Shown here piece by piece: positions 16,530 through 24,496 of a stretch of 64,000 nucleotides of DNA; position 1 is the first letter of the stretch, and every line of letters starts with the position of its first letter. Origin of the DNA: Scandinavium sp036409475 (lineage in GTDB: Bacteria > Pseudomonadota > Gammaproteobacteria > Enterobacterales > Enterobacteriaceae). Both the position numbers and the translations under genes were made by a program. The stretch spans positions 30,394 to 94,393 of the forward strand of contig NZ_JAYRCK010000021.1 in NCBI RefSeq assembly GCF_036409475.1. The letters run 5' to 3'. The notes under the pieces are model-generated. The model searched no databases, was not told the origin of the DNA, and saw nothing but the letters and a program-made list of their open reading frames with translations.

Positions 16530-17852
16530 TTATTTATCAAACAGGTAATGATTCACCAGGTTTTCCAGCAGTTCCTGGTGTCCGCTGTGATGCTGTGGAG
16601 ACAGGTTATGCTGTTCAGCGTACTTCGCGATGTCGGTCAGCGACATCTGCCCTTTCAGGATTTGCTGGCCCAGTTCACCATTCCAGCCCGCGTAGCGACG
16701 CGCCACACGCTTATCCAGCTCGCCGTCTTCAATCATGCGTGCAGCGACTTTCAGCGACAGCGCCATGGTATCCATCGCGCCGATATGGCCGTAGAACAGA
16801 TCATATTTGTCGGTACTTTGACGGCGTACTTTGGCATCAAAGTTCAGGCCACCGGTGGTGAAGCCACCCGCTTTGATAATTTCATACATCACCAGCGCAT
16901 TTTCTTCCACGCTGTTCGGGAACTGGTCGGTATCCCAGCCCAGCTGCGCGTCGCCGCGGTTAGCATCGACCGATCCAAACAGACCCAGCGCAATGGCAGT
17001 GGCGATTTCATGATGGAAAGAGTGCCCTGCCAGCGTCGCGTGGTTCGCTTCAATATTGAGTTTAATCTCTTTTTCCAGGCCGAACTGCTTGAGGAAGCCA
17101 TACACGGTAGACGCATCGTAATCGTACTGGTGCTTGGTCGGCTCCTGCGGTTTGGGTTCGATCAGCAACGTGCCACGGAAACCGATTTTGTGTTTGTGCT
17201 CAACCACCATCTGCATGAAGCGGCCGATTTGCTCGCGCTCCTGACGCAGGTCGGTATTCAGCAGAGTTTCATAGCCTTCACGACCGCCCCACAGCACGTA
17301 GTTTTCACCACCCAGCTTATGGGTCGCGTTCATCGCGGTGACGACCTGAGTAGCCGCCCAACTGAACACTTCTGGATCAGGGTTGGTCGCCGCACCTGCG
17401 CCGTAACGCGGGTTGGTGAAGCAGTTCGCCGTGCCCCACAGCAACTTCACGCCGCTCTGCTGCTGTTTTTCGGCCAGCACATCGGTCATCTGCGCAAAGT
17501 TGTTCAGGTACTCTTTCAGCGAAGCGCCTTCCGGAGAAACGTCAACATCGTGGAAGCAGTAATACGGCACATTCAGCTTGTGGAAGAACTCAAAGGCCAC
17601 GTCGGCTTTGCGTTTTGCCAGCGCGATAGCTTCACCAGGCTGCTGCCATGGGCGATCAAAAGAGCCGACGCCAAACATGTCGGCCCCGTTCCAGCAGAAG
17701 GTATGCCAGTAGCATGCCGCGAAGCGCAGATGGTCTTCCATACGTTTGCCGAGCACCAGCTCGTCCGGGTTGTAGTGGCGGAAAGCCAGCGGATTTTGCG
17801 ATTTCGGGCCTTCATAACGAACACGATCGAGTTGGTCGAAATAAGCTTGCAT
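16530..17852 (-). CDS. xylA: Xylose isomerase
   Basis: XylA converts D-xylose to D-xylulose, the first intracellular step of xylose use. The 440 residues equal the E. coli length. The catalytic histidine lies in YCFHDVDVSPEG (about H101) and the metal-binding acidic residues in FRGTLLIEPKPQEPTKHQYDYD, EANHATLAGHSFHHE and DANRGDAQLGWDTDQFP. It is divergent from xylF across a 374-base regulatory region. Read antisense it has a 475-codon open frame, which has no family features. Confidence 0.98.
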   Translation of the reverse strand: MQAYFDQLDRVRYEGPKSQNPLAFRHYNPDELVLGKRMEDHLRFAACYWHTFCWNGADMFGVGSFDRPWQQPGEAIALAKRKADVAFEFFHKLNVPYYCFHDVDVSPEGASLKEYLNNFAQMTDVLAEKQQQSGVKLLWGTANCFTNPRYGAGAATNPDPEVFSWAATQVVTAMNATHKLGGENYVLWGGREGYETLLNTDLRQEREQIGRFMQMVVEHKHKIGFRGTLLIEPKPQEPTKHQYDYDASTVYGFLKQFGLEKEIKLNIEANHATLAGHSFHHEIATAIALGLFGSVDANRGDAQLGWDTDQFPNSVEENALVMYEIIKAGGFTTGGLNFDAKVRRQSTDKYDLFYGHIGAMDTMALSLKVAARMIEDGELDKRVARRYAGWNGELGQQILKGQMSLTDIAKYAEQHNLSPQHHSGHQELLENLVNHYLFDK

Positions 17853-18226
17853 AATTGAACTCCATTAGACGCGGCGAATACCAGGTTGTGCCGTAATACT
17901 GTTACTGGAATCGCGGTTGCTCAATTACGTTATTTCACACTGAGGTTGAGAGAATGCGCAAACGTGCGCTGGCTCGCAAAATATTTCAACTCAAATGAAC
18001 GTTGCGGCCTGGCTCCATGAAAATGATGAAACAAATTGCTGAAACGATGTAAAAGCCGATCGCGGTCATAAATCAGGAAATAAACCAAATATCATAATCA
18101 GAAGATAAAAATCTGTAATTGCCAGAATCTCTCCCCGTGCTAAAAATTTGCTCCGTACCCGTCGTATTTGTTTCTTTTATCGCCAATCTCACCACACTGA
18201 CATTCTTACAAAAAGGCCCTACGATG
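17853..18226. promoter_or_regulatory. xylA-xylF divergent control region
   Basis: This region separates the two xylose operons and must hold both promoters. Several TGAAA/TTTCA-type elements are visible: TATTTCACACTGAGG near 17930, AATATTTCAACTCAAATGAA near 17978-17997, and GATGAAACA...GCTGAAACGATG near 18025-18053. XylR of E. coli binds repeated GAAA-containing half-sites and CRP also acts here, so these are candidate sites. I could not fix exact operators or a perfect CRP box by eye. Confidence 0.6.
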
Positions 18227-19219
18227 ATGAAGATAAAGAACCTTTGCCTGACCCTCTGCGCTTCCCTGCTGCTGACAAGCTTTGCAGGCATCGCAAAAGA
18301 AGTGAAGATCGGTATGGCTATCGATGACCTGCGCCTGGAGCGCTGGCAAAAAGATCGCGACATATTTGTCAATAAAGCCGAATCCTTAGGTGCCAAAGTA
18401 TTTGTGCAATCGGCTAACGGTAATGAAGAAACCCAAATGTCGCAGATTGAAAATATGATCAACCGCGGCGTGGATGTCCTTGTTATTATTCCTTATAATG
18501 GCCAGGTATTAAGTAACGTTATTAAAGAAGCCAAACAAGAAGGCATTAAAGTATTGGCTTATGACCGTATGATTAATAACGCAGATATCGATTTTTATAT
18601 TTCTTTCGACAATGAAAAAGTGGGCGAAATGCAGGCCCAGAGCCTGGTCGATAAAGTCCCTACCGGCAATTACTTCCTGATGGGCGGTTCACCGGTGGAC
18701 AACAATGCCAAACTGTTCCGCGCCGGGCAGATGAAGGTCTTAAAACCTTATATCGACAGCGGCAAAATTAAAGTGGTTGGCGATCAGTGGGCGGATGGCT
18801 GGCTGCCAGAAAATGCCCTGAAAATCATGGAAAACGCCCTGACTGCGAACAATAACAATATTGATGCCGTGGTCGCTTCCAATGATGCCACTGCGGGCGG
18901 TGCGATTCAGGCACTGAGCGCACAAGGCCTGGCAGGTAAAGTGGCCATTTCCGGGCAAGACGCCGATTTGGCGGGGGTAAAACGCATTATTTCCGGCACG
19001 CAAACCATGACGGTGTATAAGCCAATTACGCAACTTGCCACCACGGCCGCAGAAATTGCGGTAGAGCTGGGTAACGGCCAGCAGCCAAAATCAGATGCGA
19101 CGCTGAATAACGGCCTCAAAGAGGTTCCCGCCCGTTTGCTGACGCCGATTGAAGTCAACAAAACCAATATCGACCAGACGGTTATCAAGGACGGCTTCCA
19201 CAAGAAAAGCGAGCTGTGA
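18227..19219 (+). CDS. xylF: D-xylose ABC transporter periplasmic-binding protein
   Basis: XylF captures D-xylose in the periplasm and delivers it to XylH/XylG. The product has 330 residues from the second of two adjacent ATGs (18224/18227), equal to E. coli. Its signal peptide MKIKNLCLTLCASLLLTSFAGIA is followed by KEVKIGMAIDDLRLERWQKDR. The type I sugar-binding fold (two Rossmann-like lobes) includes VIIPYNGQVLSN, DADLAG and TVYKPI. It is the first gene of xylFGH; a hairpin follows it and probably lets this protein be made in excess over the membrane parts. Confidence 0.97.
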   Translation: MKIKNLCLTLCASLLLTSFAGIAKEVKIGMAIDDLRLERWQKDRDIFVNKAESLGAKVFVQSANGNEETQMSQIENMINRGVDVLVIIPYNGQVLSNVIKEAKQEGIKVLAYDRMINNADIDFYISFDNEKVGEMQAQSLVDKVPTGNYFLMGGSPVDNNAKLFRAGQMKVLKPYIDSGKIKVVGDQWADGWLPENALKIMENALTANNNNIDAVVASNDATAGGAIQALSAQGLAGKVAISGQDADLAGVKRIISGTQTMTVYKPITQLATTAAEIAVELGNGQQPKSDATLNNGLKEVPARLLTPIEVNKTNIDQTVIKDGFHKKSEL

Positions 19220-19224
19220 TCGCG

Positions 19225-19246
19225 CAGCCCCTCTGACGGGGGGCTG
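19225..19246 (+). terminator. Intra-operon hairpin after xylF
   Basis: A 7-bp stem CAGCCCC/GGGGCTG with an 8-base loop is followed by ATTCCTTTTA. It lies five bases after the xylF stop, inside the operon. Such hairpins protect the binding-protein message or attenuate read-through into the transporter genes. Confidence 0.65.
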
Positions 19247-19280
19247 ATTCCTTTTACGCGGAACGCTACGTGGAGTCGTT

Positions 19281-20822
19281 ATGCCTTATTTACTTGAAAT
19301 GAAGAGCATTACCAAAGCTTTCGGGTCGGTAAAAGCCGTCGATAACGTTAGCCTGCGCCTGAACGCCGGGGAAGTCGTTTCCCTGTGCGGCGAAAACGGC
19401 TCGGGCAAATCAACGCTGATGAAAGTGCTGTGCGGCATTTATCCTCATGGCAGCTTTGACGGCGATATCGTCTTTGCCGGGGAACCGCTGCAGGCCGCGC
19501 ATATTCGCGATACCGAACGCCGGGGTATAGCCATTATTCACCAGGAACTGGCACTGGTTAAGCACCTGACCGTACTGGAAAATATCTTTCTCGGTGCCGA
19601 AATAAGCCGCTATGGCGTGCTCGATTACGACCAAATGACCGTGCGCTGCGAGAAGCTGCTGGCGCAGGTTAGCCTTGCCATTTCTCCGGATACGCGAGTG
19701 GGGGATTTAGGTCTGGGGCAGCAGCAACTGGTTGAGATCGCAAAGGCGCTAAACAAACAGGTGCGCCTGCTGATCCTCGATGAACCCACTGCCTCGCTCA
19801 CCGAGCAGGAAACGGCAGTGCTGCTGAATATCATCCGCGACCTGCAAAACCACGATATTGCCTGCATCTACATCTCGCACAAACTCAATGAAGTGAAGGC
19901 CATTTCGGACACCATCTGCGTGATTCGCGATGGGCAGCACATCGGTACCCGGGATGCCAGCGGCATGAGTGAAGACGACATCATCACCATGATGGTCGGT
20001 CGTGAGCTGACGGCGCTTTATCCCAACGAACCGCATACGCCTGGCGAAGAAATCCTGCGCGTGGAGCACCTTACCGCCTGGCATCCGGTGAATCGCCATA
20101 TCAAACGGGTTAATGACATCTCATTTTCACTTAAGCGCGGGGAAATTCTGGGGATTGCTGGCCTGGTGGGTGCCGGGCGAACTGAAGCGGTGCAGTGCCT
20201 GTTTGGTGTGTGGCGCGGGCGCTGGGAGGGACAAATTTTTATCGACGGTAAGCCCGTAACCATCAATTCCTGTCAGCAAGCCATCGCCCACGGCATTGCG
20301 ATGGTGCCGGAAGACCGTAAGAAAGACGGCATTGTGCCGGTGATGGCGGTGGGTAAAAACATCACGCTCGCCGCACTCAGTCAGTTTACCGGGCCGCTCA
20401 GCGCATTAGACGATGCCGGGGAACAACACTGCATTCTGCAATCCCTCCAGCGATTAAAAGTGAAAACTTCATCGCCAGAGCTGGCGATTGGCCGACTCAG
20501 CGGCGGTAACCAGCAGAAAGCCATTCTGGCACGTTGCCTGTTGCTCAACCCTCGCATCCTGATCCTCGACGAACCGACGCGCGGCATCGATATCGGGGCG
20601 AAATATGAAATCTACAAACTGATTAACCAACTGGTGCAGCAAGGCATCGCGGTGATCGTCATCTCTTCTGAATTGCCGGAAGTGCTTGGCCTGAGCGACC
20701 GCGTGCTGGTGATGCACGAAGGCAAACTGAAAGCGGACCTGGTCAACCATCAACTGACCCAGGAGAAAGTGATGGAAGCGGCCCTCAGGAGTGAACGACA
20801 TGTCGAAAAACAGCCCGTCTGA
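19281..20822 (+). CDS. xylG: D-xylose ABC transporter ATP-binding protein
   Basis: XylG powers xylose import. It is 513 residues with two fused ABC domains, as in E. coli. Domain 1 has Walker A GENGSGKST (about residues 37-45), LGLGQQQLVEIAKAL and Walker B LLILDEPTASL. Domain 2 has a degenerate P-loop GLVGAGRTE (typical for sugar-type ATPases), the signature LSGGNQQKAILARCL and Walker B ILILDEPTRGIDIG. The last 23 bases overlap xylH, so the two are translationally coupled. Confidence 0.98.
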   Translation: MPYLLEMKSITKAFGSVKAVDNVSLRLNAGEVVSLCGENGSGKSTLMKVLCGIYPHGSFDGDIVFAGEPLQAAHIRDTERRGIAIIHQELALVKHLTVLENIFLGAEISRYGVLDYDQMTVRCEKLLAQVSLAISPDTRVGDLGLGQQQLVEIAKALNKQVRLLILDEPTASLTEQETAVLLNIIRDLQNHDIACIYISHKLNEVKAISDTICVIRDGQHIGTRDASGMSEDDIITMMVGRELTALYPNEPHTPGEEILRVEHLTAWHPVNRHIKRVNDISFSLKRGEILGIAGLVGAGRTEAVQCLFGVWRGRWEGQIFIDGKPVTINSCQQAIAHGIAMVPEDRKKDGIVPVMAVGKNITLAALSQFTGPLSALDDAGEQHCILQSLQRLKVKTSSPELAIGRLSGGNQQKAILARCLLLNPRILILDEPTRGIDIGAKYEIYKLINQLVQQGIAVIVISSELPEVLGLSDRVLVMHEGKLKADLVNHQLTQEKVMEAALRSERHVEKQPV

Positions 20823-21981
20823 ACTGAAGCTTAACGCGCAGGCGCCCGCCGCCTTTGCGGGGCTGAAAAACCTCAATCTGCAGGTCTTTGTGATGATAGC
20901 GGCCATTATCGCCATTATGCTGTTTTTCACCTGGACCACCGACGGCTCTTACCTTAGCGCCCGTAACGTCTCGAACCTGCTACGCCAGACCGCCATCACC
21001 GGCATTCTGGCAGTCGGCATGGTGTTCGTGATTGTCTCGGCTGAAATCGACTTGTCCGTGGGCTCAATGATGGGTCTGCTGGGCGGCGTGGCGGCCATTT
21101 TTGACGTCTGGCTGGGCTGGCCGCTGCCCTTAACCATCGTGGTGACGTTGGTACTGGGCCTGGTGCTTGGCGCATGGAACGGTTGGTGGGTGGCTTATCG
21201 CAAAGTTCCATCATTTATCGTTACGCTCGCCGGTATGCTGGCGTTTCGCGGCATTCTGATTGGTATCACCAATGGCACGACAGTGTCGCCCACCAGCCCG
21301 GCCATGTCGCAAATCGGGCAGAGCTATTTACCGGATGGCATTGGCTTCGTGATTGGCGTCGTCGGCCTGATGGCCTTCGTGGCCTGGCAATGGCGTGGGC
21401 GCATGCGCCGTCAGGCGCTGGGCTTGCAAACACCTGCATCGTCAGGCGTGGTCGCTCGCCAGTCGCTGACGGCGGTGATTGCGCTGGGTGCTATCTGGAT
21501 GCTGAACGATTATCGCGGAGTCCCCACACCGGTGCTGATCCTTGCGTTACTGCTTCTGGCAGGCATGTTTATGGCGACCCGCACGGCATTTGGGCGGCGC
21601 ATTTATGCCATCGGCGGCAACATTGAAGCGGCACGCCTGTCGGGCATAAACGTGGAGCGTACTAAGCTTGCCGTGTTCGCCATCAATGGCCTGATGGTGG
21701 CGATTGCCGGGCTTATTCTGAGCTCGCGTCTGGGGGCGGGCTCTCCGTCTGCCGGGAACATTGCCGAGCTGGATGCCATCGCCGCCTGTGTGATTGGCGG
21801 TACCAGCCTCGCTGGCGGCGTGGGAAGCGTGGCTGGCGCGGTGATGGGGGCGTTTATTATGTCTGCGCTGGATAACGGAATGAGCATGATGGACGTGCCG
21901 ACTTTCTGGCAATATATCGTGAAGGGCACCATTTTACTGCTGGCAGTATGGATGGATTCCGCCACCAAACGACGAGCCTGA
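20800..21981 (+). CDS. xylH: D-xylose ABC transporter permease
   Basis: XylH is the inner-membrane channel of the xylose importer. From the ATG at 20800 it has 393 residues, the E. coli length, with about ten or eleven hydrophobic segments. The BPD_transp_2 family motif NIAELDAIAACVIGGTSLAGGVGS lies in the C-terminal third. The start MSKNSPSELKLNAQ follows CAGGAGTGAACGAC and lies within the end of xylG. The gene ends about 70 bases before xylR. Confidence 0.97.
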   Translation: MSKNSPSELKLNAQAPAAFAGLKNLNLQVFVMIAAIIAIMLFFTWTTDGSYLSARNVSNLLRQTAITGILAVGMVFVIVSAEIDLSVGSMMGLLGGVAAIFDVWLGWPLPLTIVVTLVLGLVLGAWNGWWVAYRKVPSFIVTLAGMLAFRGILIGITNGTTVSPTSPAMSQIGQSYLPDGIGFVIGVVGLMAFVAWQWRGRMRRQALGLQTPASSGVVARQSLTAVIALGAIWMLNDYRGVPTPVLILALLLLAGMFMATRTAFGRRIYAIGGNIEAARLSGINVERTKLAVFAINGLMVAIAGLILSSRLGAGSPSAGNIAELDAIAACVIGGTSLAGGVGSVAGAVMGAFIMSALDNGMSMMDVPTFWQYIVKGTILLLAVWMDSATKRRA

Positions 21982-22050
21982 TCGCGGTGAAGGCCGATAT
22001 GATGGCGAGACCTGCGGGTTTCGCCCTCTTTGCTCCCAGGAAAGCTGAAC

Positions 22051-23229
22051 ATGTTTGAAAAGCGCCACCGGATAACATTGCTGTTCAATGCCAATAAAGC
22101 CTATGACCGACAGGTCGTTGAAGGCGTGGGTGAATACCTTCAGGCTTCGCAGTCCGAATGGGACATCTTTATTGAAGAAGATTTTCGCGCCCGTATCGAA
22201 AATATCAAAGAGTGGCTCGGTGACGGCGTCATTGCTGATTATGACGATCCCGAAATTGAAGCGCTGCTGGCAGACGTTGAGGTTCCCATCATTGGCGTCG
22301 GCGGTTCTTACCATCGCCCGGAGCACTATCCGGCCGTGCACTATATCGCAACGGATAACTATGCTCTGGTCGAAACCGCCTTTCTGCATTTGAAAGAAAA
22401 AGGTGTTCACCGTTTTGCCTTTTATGGTCTGCCCTCTTCCAGCGGTAAACGCTGGGCGGTGGAGCGCGAACACGCTTTTTGCCAGATAGTGGCCAAAGAG
22501 AAGTACCGCGGCGTGGTGTATCAGGGGCAAGAAACCGCGCCTGAAAACTGGCAGCATGCGCAAAACCGCCTCGCGGATTGGCTGCAAACGCTACCGCCGC
22601 AAACCGGCATTATCGCCGTCACGGATGCGCGTGCTCGCCATGTCCTGCAGGCCTGCGAGCATTTGCATATTCCGGTCCCCGAAAAGCTGTGCGTGATTGG
22701 CATCGATAACGAAGAGCTGACACGCTACCTGTCTCGTGTGGCGCTTTCTTCTGTTGCTCAGGGTACCCGTCAAATGGGTTATCAGGCAGCGAAGTTGCTG
22801 CACCGTTTGCTGGATGAAGAAAATCTGCCATTGCAGCGCCTGCTGGTGCCACCCGTTCGCGTGGTGGAGAGGCGTTCCACAGACTACCGTTCGCTTGACG
22901 ATCCGGCGGTGATTCAGGCGATGCACTACATCCGCAATAACGCCTGCAAGGGAATTAAGGTGGAACAAGTGCTGGATGCAGTAGGCATCTCGCGCTCGAA
23001 TCTGGAGAAACGCTTCAAAGAAGAAGTGGGGGAAACCATTCATGCGGTGATCCACAGCGAAAAGCTGGAGAAAGCCCGCAGCCTGCTGGTGTCCACTTCC
23101 CTGTCAATCAATGAGATTTCGCAGATGTGCGGCTACCCGTCGTTGCAGTATTTCTATTCGGTGTTCAAGAAAGAGTACGACACCACGCCGAAGGAATACC
23201 GTGAACGCTTCGGTGAGGCGCTGGTTTAG
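22051..23229 (+). CDS. xylR: Xylose operon transcriptional activator XylR
   Basis: XylR binds D-xylose and activates xylAB and xylFGH. The 392-residue product from the ATG at 22051 (MFEKRHRITLLFNANKAYDRQVVEGVGEYLQ) equals E. coli in length. The N-terminal two-thirds are a LacI/PBP1-like sensor (VIGIDNEELTRYLSRVALSSVAQG) and the C-terminal 100 residues are an AraC pair of helix-turn-helices (VLDAVGISRSNLEKRFKEEVGETIH and INEISQMCGYPSLQYFYSVFKKEYDTTPKEYRE). GGAAAG precedes the start. It follows xylFGH and may also have its own weak promoter. Confidence 0.97.
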   Translation: MFEKRHRITLLFNANKAYDRQVVEGVGEYLQASQSEWDIFIEEDFRARIENIKEWLGDGVIADYDDPEIEALLADVEVPIIGVGGSYHRPEHYPAVHYIATDNYALVETAFLHLKEKGVHRFAFYGLPSSSGKRWAVEREHAFCQIVAKEKYRGVVYQGQETAPENWQHAQNRLADWLQTLPPQTGIIAVTDARARHVLQACEHLHIPVPEKLCVIGIDNEELTRYLSRVALSSVAQGTRQMGYQAAKLLHRLLDEENLPLQRLLVPPVRVVERRSTDYRSLDDPAVIQAMHYIRNNACKGIKVEQVLDAVGISRSNLEKRFKEEVGETIHAVIHSEKLEKARSLLVSTSLSINEISQMCGYPSLQYFYSVFKKEYDTTPKEYRERFGEALV

Positions 23230-23247
23230 CCCTATTGCAGAAACAAA

Positions 23248-23275
23248 AACGCCTTCCGGAGGGAAGGCGTTTCAG
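23248..23275 (+). terminator. Terminator after xylR
   Basis: A 10-bp perfect stem AACGCCTTCC/GGAAGGCGTT with a four-base GGAG loop, nineteen bases past the xylR stop. An A-rich stretch lies on the 5' side, so on the minus strand it also ends in Ts and could terminate transcription coming from bax. Confidence 0.85.
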
Positions 23276-23314
23276 CATATTAGCCGCTAGTCATTGCTCG
23301 GGCTTACAGTTTTT

Positions 23315-23344
23315 GTAGGCCGGGTAAGCATCGCGCCACCCGGC
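23315..23344. repeat. REP element between xylR and bax
   Basis: A single REP palindrome, GTAGGCCGGGTAAGC...GCCACCCGGC, between two convergent genes, immediately after the bax stop. Confidence 0.8.
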
Positions 23345-23353
23345 AATGCTGCA

Positions 23354-24181
23354 TTACATATGCGCAGCAATCAGACGCTGGTTATCCTGGTACATACTGA
23401 ACAGGTAGTTGTTGTAGCTTGAACCACGCGTTGAGTAGCCTTTCAGCTTGTGGATCATCGCGCTGGCCGTCACTTCCTGGTCCGTTTTACGCAACTGCGC
23501 GCGGGACTTACGGAAAGAGGCATAAGCCGGGTGCGTATTCAGATTCACCACGTACGCTTCAACAGACTCTTTCACTGAATCAAAGTGAGAGTAGCCCTTC
23601 ACTTTACCCGTTCCTGACGGACACTTACCGCGCCCACACTTCATACCGAACAGGTTGTTGTTGCTACGCGCGAGTTTTGACGTGCCCCAGCCGCTTTCTG
23701 CTGCGGCCATGGTCGCAACCATGCTACCCGGAATGATATCCACGCGTTCCAGCAGCGAGTTCCACGGAATTTTGCGGGTATTCCCGGACCAGCTAATTTT
23801 ATAACGCTGGGAAATCCCTTTCAGGCGCGTACGCTCGGACGGTGACCAATGACCGTCATACTGTTTGGACACAAGCCAGTTACGATCGGCAGTAATCGCC
23901 GCATTTTGACTGGTAATATAAGGCATTACGGTCCGGAGAAACGCTTTTTTCCTTGGTGTCCCGGAAGGGTATTTTCGCAAATCAGGAAGTGAACGACTCT
24001 TTGCACTATTGCGAGAATACTCTTGTTTACTGCTAACCTTACTATTACTGCTTGTCTTTATTATCGGGGCTTTATGACTCGTTGTTGCTGTGTGCGTCTT
24101 TGCCAGCACGCCACCTGAAAATGCACAGGTGAGTAACATGAGTATCGCAGCCCCATATTGTCGAATGGGAGTCGATATCAT
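23354..24181 (-). CDS. bax: Bax protein, glucosaminidase-domain
   Basis: A 275-residue protein close to E. coli Bax (274). The start MISTPIRQYGAAILMLLTCAFSGGVLAK has AGGAG nine bases upstream and forms a signal peptide; earlier in-frame ATGs add unrelated residues. The C-terminal part is a GH73-like glucosaminidase domain with the putative catalytic glutamate in ATMAAAESGWGTSKLARSNNNLFGMKC, followed by KGYSHFDSVKESVEAYVVNLNTHPAY. It is expected to cleave peptidoglycan glycan strands in the periplasm; its physiological role is not established. It is divergent from malS, as in E. coli. Confidence 0.93.
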   Translation of the reverse strand: MISTPIRQYGAAILMLLTCAFSGGVLAKTHTATTSHKAPIIKTSSNSKVSSKQEYSRNSAKSRSLPDLRKYPSGTPRKKAFLRTVMPYITSQNAAITADRNWLVSKQYDGHWSPSERTRLKGISQRYKISWSGNTRKIPWNSLLERVDIIPGSMVATMAAAESGWGTSKLARSNNNLFGMKCGRGKCPSGTGKVKGYSHFDSVKESVEAYVVNLNTHPAYASFRKSRAQLRKTDQEVTASAMIHKLKGYSTRGSSYNNYLFSMYQDNQRLIAAHM

Positions 24182-24496
24182 TAGGTCTCCTGGTCGGATA
24201 AATGCATTCCAACACCTTGTATTTTTCGTAAATTCGAGAAATGAATTACAAATCATATCAAAAATACCCCACCGGCGCACCCAAAGAAATAGTCAAAATC
24301 TGAAACGATGTCATGCATGATTTGCTTTATTTCGCCTCATATTCCTGAAATTGCACGGCTTATCGCAGAAAATTAACGGCATTTTTGAGCCCGATCACTC
24401 ACCCTTTCACATCCTCCCCTGGATTCCCCTGCAAGGAGGAGTTAGCGCTGGCATAACGCTGGCAAAATGAGAAAAAACTGACAACAGGTGATCGGA
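24182..24496. promoter_or_regulatory. bax-malS divergent region with candidate MalT boxes
   Basis: This 315-base region carries promoters for both genes. The MalT box consensus is GGGGA(T/G)GAGG. On the minus strand at 24410-24419 GGGGAGGATG matches eight of ten positions. On the plus strand at 24433-24442 AAGGAGGAGT matches seven. The two lie close together in opposite orientation, about 55-85 bases before the malS start, which fits maltose control of malS as known in E. coli. I see no other gene in the region. Confidence 0.5.

Noticed and set aside
16431..17858. A 475-codon open frame antisense to xylA
   Set aside because: Shadow of a biased, highly expressed gene; no family features and it runs through the REP pair.
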